A DNA stretch of 64,000 nt from Semisulcospira habei (taxonomy: Eukaryota; Mollusca; Gastropoda; Semisulcospiridae). The stretch is taken from NCBI GenBank assembly GCA_036245525.1, contig BTPG01000007.1, positions 121,044,844 through 121,108,843 of the forward strand, in the 5' to 3' direction. Shown in pieces: positions 53,200 through 64,000 of the stretch. The translations under genes and the position numbers were made by a program. The notes under the pieces were generated by a model. It made no database searches. It had not been told where the DNA came from and was given only the letters and a program-made list of their open reading frames with translations. How positions within the stretch are numbered: position 1 is the first letter of the stretch; every line of letters starts with the position of its first letter.

Positions 53200-54370
53200 C
53201 GTACAAGCTTAAAATGTTAGGACATTGTCCTAAAAGAATAATATCGAGACCCGTTTTTCGATTTTTTTAAATTAAGATGCTCATTGGCTAGAAAATGGCC
53301 GTTTCACAAAAACCGGTTGATCCGCACTGGAGTCCGTAATTTTTCTTATTTTTACTAGATATTTGCATATAGCTAGATAAAAGGGAGAAACTGAACGAGT
53401 TAGTTAACCAGCATTGTACCTCTAAAACTTTAGAGTGATAATTCAATATTTTAAAAAAATATATATATTTTCAAGTTTTGGGGATTATTTTTATCGAATT
53501 ATTTGGGTTACTCTTAAAACAATTGAATTTTTTTTTTCGAAAAAAATCTTCTCATTAATAATCGCATGATTTTTCGTATACGGTATTTACATAAGCCTAC
53601 AATTTGTCTCGGCTATGGGGTACGATTAGGTCAATTGTGACCTGTGTGCACTAAGTGTGAAAATCAGACAATTTTCTGCACCACTTTTTCGGAGTCATTT
53701 GTAAAACAGCTAACATAACTTTAATTTTTCTTTTACGAAAAAAAAACCCTATCTTCTCATTAATACCGGCATGATTTTTCATAAACAGTGTTTGCATAAG
53801 CCTGCTGTTTTTGTCCCGACTTTGGGGTAGGATTAGGTCAAAATTGTGACCTGTAAGCCCTAGGCGTGAAAAACAGCAAGGAAATTTGCAAAGTTGATCC
53901 TCTGATACATCATATGTTAGTACTGCGATGAGTGACGTATAACATCGAGGCGTCACTATGAACACGGCATCGTGGGACTAATGATGCCATGACGTGAGGC
54001 TTGAAGTGACGTCATTTTGATGCTCCTGCTATTCTTCTTCTTCAGAATAGCTATGCTACGCCACAGAGCTTACGAATGGCGGGTATCGCCGTGTGCCCGT
54101 CCTTTTATCTGTGTGCCAGTATGTGTGGATCAGATGGTGGGTTAGAGAAGAAGGAGATGGATTCCTGTCGCTACACGAGCCCACAAAGCGTACTAATTGC
54201 GGGAAGCGCCGTGTGTCCGTCTTTATTTGTGTGCGCAGACATGTGTGTTGATCAGAGGTTGGCTTAGAGAGGAGGGAAATGGATCAGCATAATAAGCCTA
54301 AAATATGAACAACTCTGAATGTTCCTAAAAGATAAACGCATGTGAGATCCAAACAATACTTTGGGATGAA
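53200..54370. repeat. dispersed repeat, copy 2, with two internal tandem duplications
   Basis: Homologous to 45800-46370. A ~180 bp block (TTCTCATTAATA, GCATGATTTTTC, GCATAAGCCT/ACATAAGCCT, GATTAGGTCAA) occurs twice, at 53518-53690 and 53700-53880. A second block (GCGGG(T/A)A(T/G)CGCCGTGTG, TGTGTG, GGTTAGAGA/GCTTAGAGA) occurs twice between 54075 and 54290. No coding capacity. Confidence 0.72.
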
Positions 54371-54394
54371 ATCGGCCTCATCTTATTAATAGCA

Positions 54395-55075
54395 TTCATT
54401 TTCTTTTGCTCGGAGAATTGCGATCGATTTTTGTTGTCAAGCCGGCGTGTTTTCGTTAAAATGTTGTAAAGTTTGATCTACGTTTGACTGGAAGGTTCGA
54501 GCAGGGTCGCGATCTTTCTAGTGACCTCAGATATGACGTCAAAGTAAACATGTTTCGCAACTGTTAGCAACAATCTCGGATTTTCCGGAATTAGTCGAAG
54601 TTTGTAGGTGTAGGCCTACACAGATCTAGACATGAACTTGATATTAATGAGTCGTTTTTACGTTTTTACTCCCTTCTGATTGGTTGTGTTGTGTCAATTT
54701 GCTGGATTGTTCTGTAAACCTGTAACGGTATAAAAGACGGTGTTAGGAAATATGTGTGTACATTGTAATTTGCATGAGAAACGCAGTGTGTCAAAAGTGT
54801 TGATGCATTGTAGAGGAGACAGTGTATCAGTGTTGGTGCATTTGTGGACGTATTGTGCTGAGAGCCGGTGAGTGCATCAGTCGTGAAAATTGAAAATTCT
54901 GCTGGAACCGTAACTCCAGTGTGGTCAGGTCTACAACCTTGTGCCACGTCAGTGACGCCTTGCAAATGAGTGAAGTTTCATTACAAGAACCCCAGCTACG
55001 CCGTGCGTGCGGTTGGTGCGAGTTGCATCATACTACGGACTACTGACTGACTACCACTTCAGTCCGACACTTGTT
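54395..55075 (+). other. LTR-like or promoter-like module, copy 1
   Basis: A TATAAAAG box lies near 54731. Downstream blocks GCTGGAACCGTAACTCCAG, TCTACAACCTTGTGCCACG and GCATCATACT match GTTGGAACTGTTACTCCAG, TCTACATCCTTAAGCCACG and TATCATACTT of copy 2 in the same order and spacing. This U3-TATA-R-U5-like order suggests a decayed solo LTR, but a duplicated promoter is also possible. No ORF. Confidence 0.4.
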
Positions 55076-55276
55076 GTGCAGTTGCCGGGTACTCCACCCC
55101 GAGTCAGTGGGTCCATCAGATTCGGGGAGTACTCCTTAAAACCATCAAATGGTACGGGAAAAGCAATTCCTAAAAAGGAGTGGGCCAGTAGAAAACTGAA
55201 CATGTGGCTTATTAGACCGTAGAGGTCTGCTACAGTTAGTGAATCATTGCAGTGTAGGCCGAGAATGTACTTCGTA

Positions 55277-55350
55277 GGCCTGCTAGCTCAGTTGGTTAGA
55301 ACGCCGTGTTAATAACGCGGATGTCGTGGGTTCGATCCCCACTTGGGCCA
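55277..55350 (+). tRNA. tRNA-Ile (AAT)
   Basis: GGCCTGCTAGCTCAGTTGG, loop TTAATAA (anticodon AAT), GGTTCGATCCC, end TTGGGCCA. It differs from the unit B and D copies in the anticodon loop (T32), the D-arm base before CGCC and one acceptor pair (C7-T66 mismatch). TTTT lies 10 bases downstream. Possibly functional, possibly in early decay. Confidence 0.85.
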
Positions 55351-56207
55351 GCGATGTCTTTTGCGGTCTTTTCGCTGTTCTGTTTTATGTTTATACTCAG
55401 ATATATTCTTTTGCCTTAGATTTAGTCTTTTCTTTTATTTTCTTTTATTTATTTTATTTTATTTTATTTTAGGCAACCATTAATGGCAGTCACGAGGACA
55501 CATGAGGACCTGTGTCCCTTGTTGAGACCAGTTTTTACGGTTGTGGGTTTTCATTGTGGAAATAAACGATTTTCCAAAGAAAATACATACATGCATTCAG
55601 CGGCAGAGAAGGGGATAACCCTTTGACTCTTACCGACGGTGCCACACGTCGGAAAAGACGCGTAACTAAGCTTAAAGGTCCACTTCCGCCGTAACTGTTC
55701 AAAGATCCACTTCTGTAGCCCCCCCTTCCCCCCCCCCCCCCCCCCTTAACAGATTGTAAACGCTACACACAGGTTTAATGATGGTTCATTTAGACATAGG
55801 ACAATCCAGTTCAGCACACGTCGTCTTTATATCAAGCAACCTGACAATGACTACACTCCGTTCTAACGCTTCCAGGACGAGAAACAGCTAACAAATAGAT
55901 TGACACGCTAACGGCTGCGCAGAAAAAGAAACAAGTGCCATTATGCGTGTGCTTTTGTCGCGTGCCCAAACTGCTGTTAAAGTTCATTAGGTGTGTCGAC
56001 AAGGCATACTAAACACAACTGGTGCTGAAATGTGTCTTCAGATTTATGCGTAATGGTACTTTAACTAAACGGTCTCCTCGGTAGCAGTCACCGGGTGAAA
56101 ACTAAAGAGTTAGGTGATTGTGCGGACATCTGCCGGTGATACTACAGCAGATCCTTTTTTTCAAGCTATCTAGACAAACGTGTACAATAGCTGTGAGAAG
56201 TCTAGAC

Positions 56208-56256
56208 CCAATGCGCACAATGTCATCGGGCCGACGTCATTGAGCGCATTGTGATG
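56208..56256. repeat. family D palindrome in unit C, truncated
   Basis: CCCAATGCGCACAATGTCAT, CGGGCCGACGTCATTGAGCG, CATTG. Part of the right arm is lost. Confidence 0.6.
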
Positions 56257-56669
56257 TTTGTTTTTTTGTTGTTTTTTTGTTTTTGTTTTTTTTTTGTTCT
56301 TGTTTTTGTAGATTGAAGATTCATTCACATTAACTGCGTCAAAGTTGACTTATCCAGTAGATACAAGTAAACTGAGTGAAAAATTAAATTAAAATTAAAT
56401 TAGCGCATTAAATAGGCGCTTTATCCCAATTGAAAATCGGCTCAAAGCGCCGCCGCGAACTGAACCCAACAAGCACGCTCACGTGAATCACGCGCATTCA
56501 CTCACACACTATACATAAATACAGAACATTCCCGTGGTGCCTAAGGGCAAGCTCAAGCGAGCTACTGAAGTTTTGAAATTCAAATCGTTTTATATTTGAA
56601 AGTTGATTAAGTGCGCTAAAATTGATACCAAAAATGGGGGCAATGTGGTAATGATGAAAAATAACCCCC

Positions 56670-56792
56670 CCCCCCCCCCCAAAAAAAAAACAAAAACAAA
56701 AACAAAAAAAAAAACAAACAAACAAAAAAAAACAACAACCAAACAAACAACAACGACATGGATTAACGTTCCCGATGAAAAAAAAAAAAAAA
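56670..56792. repeat. C-run and A-rich tract left of tRNA-Asp
   Basis: A run of C then long A/AAC-rich sequence, ending in a 15 nt A run. On the minus strand this is T-rich DNA following tRNA-Asp. Confidence 0.85.
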
Positions 56793-56793
56793 T

Positions 56794-56865
56794 CTCCCCG
56801 GCGGGGAATCGAACCCCGGTCGCCCGCGTGACAGGCGGGAATACTTACCACTATACTACCGAGGA
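56794..56865 (-). tRNA. tRNA-Asp (GTC)
   Basis: Minus strand sequence identical in all visible arms to 10818-10889: TCCTCGGTAGTATAGTGGTA, CCTGTCACG (GTC), GGTTCGATTCC, CCGGGGAG. Followed on the same strand by a ~15 nt T run. The flank on the 5' side (plus-strand GTCTCATCGAAAAGCAAAAG) is the unit expanded as the minisatellite at 51850. Confidence 0.92.
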
Positions 56866-57380
56866 AGTGAGTCACATGTCTCATCGAAAAGCAAAAGTAA
56901 GCCGTGAGTGACCGTGATCTATCTCATCGAAATAGTATCGTACGAGTCAGTACCGACATTCATAAACAACGGCTCAGAGGAAGGGCGGAGAGGGGTGTTT
57001 GCAAAGACTACATGCGAGAGAAAGAGCGGACGGGGAGAGAGAGAGACCGAGACCGCGGCAAACGCGACCGGCCGAGACAGCCTTACGAGACAGAGAAAGA
57101 CTGAAGGGGGCTGGGGTCACACGGTTGGGTTTTTTTTTTATGAACTGGACGTCACTGCCCGAGATTTTAAGCCGCAATCCGACTGATGGAGTCACAAGAA
57201 AGAAGTCACACAAAAAAGTTGCAATTTTCCCTGATCCTTACTCGAACCCCCTCACGTGCGGGGGCCGGCTTCTCATGATCTATGCGGCCTCTGGTGAGTT
57301 ATCGCCGGCGTTCCGCACTTTTTCTCGGCAGTCAAGGGGTTAACCTATTCAGTGAGGAAAGTTCGCCCCATGGGCGCGGC

Positions 57381-57494
57381 TTAACCCGTTGGCTGTTGGT
57401 AGAGTGTTGCTGTTTTTTGCAATGATTCCTGCAGGAATCACCGGCAAAACGAAACTGCTACCGTCAGCCAAATGCGGGGAACGTGTGCTAACCC
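57381..57494. repeat. family E palindrome in unit C
   Basis: TTAACCCGTTGGCTGTTGGT and ACCGTCAGCCAAATGCGGG surround AATGATTCCTGCAGGAATCA. Confidence 0.7.
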
Positions 57495-57590
57495 GTACCG
57501 TACGATCAGGGCCGGGAGAACTCCACAGCGGAAAGACTCAGTGACCCACCCGGGGAGTACACCACAAGTGCACTTCAGTCAGTCACGCAG

Positions 57591-58227
57591 TCTATTCAAA
57601 TTGTCGCATCTCATTTGAATAGAAGTGTACTTCTGGTGTACTCCCCGAATGGGTCCATTAGTCGGAATCGGGGAGTACTCCCTCAAACCGGTACGGGAAA
57701 AACAATCACAGTCTTCCAAATGTTGAGGCCGGAGAGGGCCAGTGAAAACATCTTGCTTCAGTTAGGGGGTCAGCTACAGATAGTGAATAGGCCAACAGTT
57801 TTGTACGAAGGCCTGCTAGCTCAGTTGGTTAGAGCGCCGTGCTAATAACGCGGATGTCGTGGGTTCGATCCCCACGTGGGCCAGCGATATTTTTGCAGGC
57901 TTTTAGCTGTTCTTTTTTTATGTTTATACTTAGATATATTCTGTTACCTCAGACATATTCTTTTACATCAGATTTAGTCTTTCTTATTTAAATTAAATTA
58001 ATTTTATTTCATTGTTTTTAATCTTATTTTATTTAATTTTTTTTTTACATGTATTTTTATATATTTTAAAAATTATTTTATTTTATTTTGTTTTGTTTTT
58101 GGCTATCTTTAACGGCAGTCACAATGTCTCCGTTGTTGAGATCAGTTTTACGGTTGTTCGTTTTCTTCGTGGAATTAATAAACGATTTCCCAAACAAAAT
58201 ATGCGTTCAGCGGCAGAGAATGTGATA
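57591..58227 (+). repeat. tRNA repeat unit D
   Basis: Head motif ATAGAAGTGTACTTCTGGTG and TCGGGGAGTAC, tRNA-Ile (57810), (TTTTA)n-like block, GAGATCAGTTTTACGGTTG, CGATTTCCCAAACAAAATAT. It is interrupted at about 58228 and resumes at about 59119 with GGAAAAGACGCGTAACTAAA, as in unit C (55645) and unit A. Confidence 0.72.
57810..57883 (+). tRNA. tRNA-Ile (AAT)
   Basis: Identical to the tRNA-Ile at 51048-51121: A box TAGCTCAGTTGG, anticodon AAT in CTAATAA, B box GGTTCGATCCC, end GTGGGCCA. T5 terminator in GCGATATTTTTGC. Confidence 0.92.
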
Positions 58228-59118
58228 ACTCCTTACGATTGTGGTTGTGTTATCCTGTGAGAGCGTACATGTGTTATTCGTAGGTAACGATATGTTGTTT
58301 ATTTGAGCTATCACGGTTATGATTTCGTGCCTTTTTAGTAAGATTTTCTTTTGTTCGTGAGTAGAGCCGATTTCGTTTTGTTTAGTCCGGAACGTTGTAG
58401 ACAGGTCGCACTGTCTGGTGGCCTCGTAAGTGTCACGTCGGTTAGTTGACATCTGACATCGCTACATTTTCGCTACTTTTCCTGTGCGCGTGTAGTGAGC
58501 AGCTTTTATTTTGTTTGGTGAATGTTCTCGTACCTCTTTGAGCTATCATAGATAGGGATACCATACTTTTATGTGTCTTTATTATATGTTAGAATTTAGA
58601 GCTGAAGTGAGCAGCCGTGTCTTTGTAGCCTGATATATTGTTTCTGGAAAATTCATGTTAATGAGTTTCGGCTGCGCGTTTCGTTCTGGTTGTTTGAGTT
58701 CATGATTTCCGTAGAAGATTCTAGATTTTGATAGTGTATATAAGGAGGGCGCTGGGAAAGCCCGTTAGTACATTGTCTTGCTTTGTCAGTTGTAGAGATA
58801 CGCAGTTTATTGCGAGAGACGCTGTGTATGAGAAATTTTGGAGGAGTCGTAGTGTGGACTGTGACATAGCAGAAGAGACTTTGTATTCAGTAGTTTGTGC
58901 ATTTGAAAGAGCATTACGGTGAGGATATCGCATCGCTGAATTAAATATTGTTGGAACTGTTACTCCAGTTTTGTCTACATCCTTAAGCCACGGTTGACGG
59001 ATTGCAGCTGAATGAGGTCTATTTAAAAGAACTCTACGTGCGTGTGTGTCTGGTGTGTTTATCATACTTTGACTACAACTCCACCACGTAACAAGTACAT
59101 ACAAGTACACACTTGGAG
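58228..59118 (+). other. LTR-like or promoter-like module, copy 2, inserted in unit D
   Basis: The unit D sequence breaks at GTGATAACTCCTTACG and resumes at GAGGAAAAGACGCG. The inserted ~890 bases may start TGTGGTTGTG and end CACGTAACA. It contains a TATATAAGG box near 58737 and the blocks shared with 54395-55075. TG...CA ends, a TATA box and insertion into a repeat fit a solo LTR. I could not find a clear target duplication, and no polypurine or primer-binding site is visible. Confidence 0.45.
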
Positions 59119-59215
59119 GAAAAGACGCGTAACTAAACATAACTAAACGGTGTCGTCCGTAGCAGTCAAGGGGTGAAAACTGAAGAGTTAGGCGATTCTG
59201 CGGACTGTTTGTAAA
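59119..59215 (+). repeat. end of tRNA repeat unit D
   Basis: GGAAAAGACGCGTAACTAAA, ACTAAACGGTGTCGTCCGTA and GAAGAGTTAGGCGATTCTGC match unit C at 55645-56125. No tRNA-Asp follows here. Confidence 0.65.
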
Positions 59216-59339
59216 AAAGTGTATCACATCGCACACTATCCGATGAAATAGCCCTGGGTGAAGATATAACTGAATTGAAGAGTTAGAAAGGGGAAAATCG
59301 TACACTGCGAGTGCAGATTGCTGTGAAAATCTTACGATG

Positions 59340-60888
59340 ATGAGGTGAGGTACTTGAAGAGACCGGTTTTAAAAAAACGAAAGCGTTGTTGATGTTGTAA
59401 CCTTTTTGGGCAATGTGTTCCACATGCTAGCAACCAAGAACGCTAAACTTGTCTTATAGAGATCGATTCTAGGTCGTGGCACAGTAATGGATTGCCTTGA
59501 TCTGGAGTATGTTGATGCCGGGATGGAATTTCTTTTTAATATACTCGGGGAGTCTGTTATTCAATACTTTGAACATCGTTATTCCCTTATTGTATACTAA
59601 ATGTTTTTTCAAGGGGAGAATTTCTAAGGTTTTCAGTTTATTATCTGTTGTTGAGTTAGGGTCTGAAAGGATAAGCTTCGCGGCTCTACGATGAAGAGAG
59701 TTCAGCCTCTTTAACTGGACCTCGGTTGCGCCATCTCACACCGTAGAAGCATAATCTCTATGTGACCTGATGTGGGCGTTGAAGAACAGTTTTCGTGTTT
59801 CTACATTAGCTATATGTTTTACCTTGGATAAAATAAACAGTTCTTTGATATTGTCTTACATATATTACTAAGATGGCATTGCCATTTAAACTGGTTATCT
59901 ACAGTAACGCCGAGAAGACGATGTTCCGTTACCTGGCTGATAGATTTGCCTTGAAGGGACAAGCTGAGTGAGATAGAGCCGAGCTGGTGCTTTTGGCGGG
60001 TACTTTCAACCATACATTCAGTCTTTGCAGGGTTTAAGATCATGGAATTGTTACTGCACCATCTGTTTATGTCCTGTAATGTGTTTTGTAGGCGTGTGTC
60101 AATTACTGACAAATCCTTATCGGGAGTGTATCGCAGCATCATCAGCGAACATATCGCATGCAACACTATCATCACTAATTGTGAGTGGAAGGTCGTTAAT
60201 AAACAAACAGAATAAAAGAGGGTCTAAAATAGAGTCCTGGGGCACGCCATGCTTGACTTTGCAGTGAGTATGTACCATTAAGGCGAACTTTTTGTCTTCT
60301 GTTTTCTAGGTAGGATTTGAAAAACACGGCTGCGCTTTTAGTATATAAGGATATTTTCTTTGTAAATATGTCGTGGTTCACCATGTCAAAGGCTTTACGG
60401 AAGTTTAAGAACACAACACCTGTTAGTTTGGAATCATTAATAGATGATAACCAGGTATCTGCCATCCTTATCAAGGCAGTGCGACAGGAATGGTTCGGTC
60501 TGAAGCCTAACTGCAGTAAATGGATGAGAGTTTGGTTTTCTAAGTATTTAGATAGATGCTTATGGATGTGCCGCTCTAAAGGCTTCGACAAAACAGGTAA
60601 TAGTGATATGGGGCGAAAGTTGTTAACTTCACTCAGATCTTTTGATTTTGGTAGGGGTATCACTTTTGCGCCTTTAAATGCGTCCGGAAAAGAGTTTTGG
60701 TTTATACAGAGATTGTAAATATATGTAATACTTTCGATGATATATAGAAGAGATATCTTGAGTATTTTTGAGCTGATCTCATCAGGCCCGGATGACTTTT
60801 TATTTTCGATCGAGAGGCCCAGATGACTTTTTATTTTCCATCGAGGAAATTAATTTACCCACTTCGTGGACTGATATAGGCGGTATCG
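59340..60888 (-). mobile_element. CR1/L2-like LINE, 5' side abutting (GA)n
   Basis: Minus-strand RT-derived sequence from a (GA)n tract at 60891 to about 59340, where the C-terminal RT region ends. I see no (TC)n at the 3' side, so this copy may have lost its tail. Confidence 0.72.
59819..60663 (-). pseudogene. decayed CR1/L2-like reverse transcriptase
   Basis: The upper frame (60663-60196) has SKDLSEVNNFRPISLLPVLS, GFRPNHSCRTALIRMADTWL and FLNFRKAFDMVNHDIF, where the catalytic Asp of motif A (FLDxxKAFD) is Asn. After a frameshift, FINDLPLTISDDSV and MFADDAAIHS appear at about 60195-60125 with the FADD intact. The lower frame (60175-59819) includes TRLQNTLQDINRWCSNNSMI and HRLLGVTVDNQFKWQCHL. 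Non-functional. Confidence 0.8.
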
Positions 60889-60890
60889 TA

Positions 60891-60909
60891 GAGAGAGAGA
60901 GAGAGAGAG
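60891..60909. repeat. short (GA)n between two LINE ends
   Basis: About 9-10 GA units between the 5' side of one minus-strand LINE and the 3' tail of the next. Confidence 0.9.
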
Positions 60910-61015
60910 AAATGAAATGAAATGAAACTTTATTTTCCAAGGATAAAAGAATAGGTGCGCAGACCTGTTTTCATTCTTGTCCTTGCTACACACTACAAAA
61001 CAAAATAACGTACAC
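60910..61015 (-). mobile_element. LINE 3' end fragment
   Basis: Plus-strand GAAATGAAATGAAACTTTAT, CCAAGGATAAAAGAATAGGT, GCGCAGACC. On the minus strand this gives GCGCACCTATT, ATCCTTGG, AATAAAGTTTCATT-(TC)n, matching the tail at 35222-35285. Confidence 0.65.
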
Positions 61016-61059
61016 ACACACACACGCGCGCCGGTGTGCAATTGCCGCGTGCACAGGCT

Positions 61060-61106
61060 TGTGCCAGATTAGCTTGTAGCCTACAGGCGCCAAGCCAAGC
61101 CTGCAC
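61060..61106. repeat. degenerate family B hairpin
   Basis: TGTGCCAGATTAGCTTGTAG and CAGGCGCCAAGCCAAGCCTG are diverged arms. Confidence 0.45.
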
Positions 61107-61112
61107 AACCCT

Positions 61113-61164
<52 letters not shown>

Positions 61165-61212
61165 ACACACACATACACACACATCAGTATATCATGTACA
61201 CATACATTCTTT

Positions 61213-61260
<48 letters not shown>
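61113..61260. repeat. (AC)n then (GA)n microsatellites
   Basis: About 50 bp of AC (61113-61162) and 47 bp of GA (61213-61260). The GA tract directly precedes the next LINE tail. Confidence 0.95.
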
Positions 61261-61265
<5 letters not shown>

Positions 61266-61446
61266 GATGATGATGAAACGTTTTTATTCAGGATAAAATG
61301 TTTTAGGCATAGCAATGCCCATTTTCCAAACTGTCCTGCTACTCTACACATATAAAAATACATCAGACGATACATCAAAAGATAAATGACATATGTAAGT
61401 AAAAAGACCCCCCCCCCCCCCCCCTCAGAGAGAAAAAAAGAAAAGA

Positions 61447-61557
<111 letters not shown>

Positions 61558-61954
61558 GGTATGAACCTGACATGTCAATGCAGACAGTCGAACTATTACA
61601 TAATCTGCAGCAACAGTAGTATTAGGTAATAGGAAACTTGTAACTAACTATACGAATAGTACCATAAGGGAGCCGAACATGCTATTAATTCTGAAGTAAT
61701 TGATTTACAAATTGATTTTAGGTGTGAAGGTAAAATATTGCACGCTTTAGCGCCTGAAAAAGACAGGCTGGTTTTACAGAAGTCTAATCTAATTTTTGGA
61801 AGGTGGATCGAGCTATTTCTCGTGTTTTTCCTATTATTGTCGGAAAATATAGTTTTTAGATAGGGTTGGGCTTTTCCGTGCAGGATCTTGTGCAGTGTAG
61901 AACACAGCGATTAAATTCAAACTGTTGTTTTCAAAGTTAGTAACTTCAGAGATT

Positions 61955-64000
61955 TTAATTTTTTATCAGTCGAAGTAGGACCGGAAGTATTAATTTAATA
62001 CCCTGACCATACAAGGAATTAACTTTTTTCATGTGAACTTCGCTGCATCCATCCCAGACGGTAGAACTGTAGTCACAATGCGTTTCCATATGCGCATGGA
62101 AAAAGAGTTTACGGATATCAGTATTAACTATATGGCGTAGTTTTGATAACAGGAACAGATTTTTGGAGATTGTTTTGCATATAGAGTCAGTATGCGGCTC
62201 CCAGCTTAATTGGTTGTCCACTATAACGCCTAATAAGCGATGCCTAGTTACTTGTTCTACAGGCTGGCTATCTAAGGAGTGTGTTAAAGGTGGTAGGCCA
62301 TGCTGGTGTTTCTGACGTGTAGTAACTAACATGCTCTTTGTCTTTGGAATACTAATAATCATGTGATTATCACTGCACCAGCCTGCTACTTCATCGAGAC
62401 TTTGTTGGAGTACCTTATTAATGGTTGCGATATCTTTATCAGATGTGTGTATGGTCGTGTCATATGCGAACAGATCGCAGTTTGCGTCTAAATGAGATAT
62501 GCACAGTGGCAGATCATTCATAGATAGATTAAGTAATAAGGGCCCTAGAATAGACCCTTGTGGAACACCGCAAGTTATTAAACCGTCAGAGGAATATTTG
62601 CCATTTAGCAGTACTTTCTGCGTTCTGTCCCTGAGATAGGAAGATATAAAGGAGACAGTATTTGAGTCAGTCTGATAGAATGGTAATTTTTTTATTAGGA
62701 TATAGTGGTTGACAAGATCAAAAGCTTTTTCAGATCAAGAAAGATTGTACCTGATACTTTACTGTCATTTATGGCAGAGAGCCATTTATCAATTAAATGA
62801 CTGAGGGCAGATTGGCACGAATGTATAGGTCTAAATCCTGATTGTGCTGCAGTTATCAGATGGTTTTGCTCCAGAAAGTTTAGAAGATGAGTATGGATAT
62901 GTTTTTCGAGCGGTTTTGAAATACAGGATAATATGGAAATGGGTCTGTACTCGTTTAGGTTGCATAAATCTTTGCTTTTAGGACGAGGGATTACCTTCGC
63001 CTTTTTTAGCTGGTCGGGAAAAACGTTATGTCGGATCGATACATTATAAATAAAGGTCAGGATTTCAACGACGTAGGGCAGAGATAGTTTTAAAATGTGA
63101 CTATTAATACCATCTGGACAGCAAGACTATAATTTTGTTCTTTAAACTGGAAATAGATTTGCCTACATCTAGGACAGTCATAAGCGGTACTAAAAATGGG
63201 CCGCAGGCTCTCTGTTGACTATGGTGACGTAGTTGATGAGAGCAAGTGTAGTTTACAGGGTTAGGTGTATTTGACTTCGCCAGATTTTGAGCAACAGTTA
63301 TGAAGTGAGCGTTGAACGCATCAGCAGTAAGATCGGGCGGAATATTAGGCGATCGTTTACTGTTACCTTTGGTGAAATTGTTTATTACTTGCCAGACTGA
63401 ACGGATGTCTTTGCCGTCGGCAATAACTTATTCTGCATTTTGCCTCTGTGCGTTACAAACTAGAGATTTGACATGGTTTCGCTGCTTCTTGTATTCAGTA
63501 AATTTCTTGTCTCGTTTTAATTCATCTCTTACTTCCATTGCTTGTTTTATCTCACCAGGGCCATTTTGGCACAACAGGATATTTGACGCGTTTGATGCGC
63601 TTAGGCGCGTGTCTATCCAGAACGGCGAAAAACAGCTCGTACCAGCGCGACAGGGCATCGTTAGCGTTTAAATGGTACTAAAGATAGGTCATATAAAAAA
63701 GCAGTTTGGTCGAATTTTTTAAAACATCTATACATTATGGTAGTGTGTCCTTTGATTGACTGTTTAGCTAACCTAACAGACAACATAAAACGAACAGGAA
63801 AGTGATCACTAATGGAAATATTAGGTACGCTAACATTTTTTTTACAACGCTGACATTTGTGGTATATACATGGTCTATCAGCGTTGAAAATGAGGAAGTA
63901 ACTCTAGTATGTGACTTGACAAGCTGTTTCAACCCTAAAAAATTCAATATAGATCTCCACAAAGTGTGTTCTTGCTTTTGCAAGTCTATGTTGAAGTCTC
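61955..64000 (-). pseudogene. decayed endonuclease-reverse transcriptase of the CR1/L2-like LINE
   Basis: Reading on the minus strand from the right edge: an endonuclease segment (63983-63768) has LWRSILNFLGLKQLVKSHTR and SSFSTLIDHVYTTN. The linker (63658-63428) has RDELKRDKKFTEYKKQRNHV, close to the linker at 35380. The RT C-terminal half (62521-61955) starts NDLPLCISHLDANCDLFAYD, where FADD has become FAYD, and contains HRLLGVIVDNQLSWEPHTDS and HCDYSSTVWDGCSEVHMKKV. Frames are separated by stops and shifts. The 5' end lies beyond the window. Confidence 0.8.

Larger units (their letters stand above)
55076..57590 (+). repeat. tRNA repeat unit C
   Basis: It starts GCAGTTGCCGGGTACTCCAC, TCGGGGAGTAC. 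In order it has tRNA-Ile (55277), short (TTTTA)n, GAGACCAGTTTTTACGGTTG, family D palindrome (56208), A-rich tract, tRNA-Asp (56794), CATTCATAAACAACGGCTCA and family E palindrome. The stretch 55700-56200 has a C-run (55723-55745) and otherwise no recognisable feature. Confidence 0.75.

Overview
The window looks like non-coding, repeat-dominated DNA from an invertebrate animal nuclear genome. I infer a marine mollusc, probably a gastropod, from the mix of very long dinucleotide microsatellites, decayed CR1/L2-like and RTE-like non-LTR retrotransposons, a Tc1 element, SINE-like tails and eukaryotic nuclear tRNA-Asp and tRNA-Ile genes. That assignment is inference, not proof. I found no convincing host protein-coding gene on either strand. 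Every long reading frame with recognisable protein motifs is a transposable-element remnant, and most other long frames are translated microsatellites.

Layout. 1-20 kb: AT-rich spacer with many short palindromes. These include a ~70 bp hairpin family (A), a TTAA-flanked palindromic MITE family (B) and several others, plus a large degenerate tandem array at 12.1-15.4 kb and a ~178 bp tandem array of palindromes at 17.1-17.7 kb. 20.8-23.5 kb: an RTE-like LINE. 24-34 kb: more palindromes, GA/TC microsatellites and one tRNA-Ile with a GAT anticodon. 34.3-37.7 kb: CR1/L2-like LINE copies separated by (TC)n. 37.7-45.1 kb: two internally deleted RTE-like copies with target-site duplications, a Tc1 (DD34E) transposon and a near full-length but broken RTE-like copy. 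47.9-59.2 kb: a segmentally repeated locus whose units carry a plus-strand tRNA-Ile(AAT), usually with a minus-strand tRNA-Asp(GTC) downstream. This locus is interrupted by an L2-like LINE, a 34 bp minisatellite and LTR-like or promoter-like modules. 59.3-64 kb: two minus-strand CR1/L2-like LINEs, the last running off the end.

The observations most worth following up are these. (1) A LINE family has 3' ends, and often 5' junctions, inside (TC)n tracts, as a microsatellite-targeting retrotransposon would. (2) RTE-like copies kept both termini and their target duplications but lost different internal segments. (3) More than 20 copies of a ~70 bp palindrome have arms that change together. (4) A tandem tRNA-Ile/tRNA-Asp locus has one unit in which tRNA-Asp is reduced to a remnant next to a 14-copy, 34 bp expansion of its flank.
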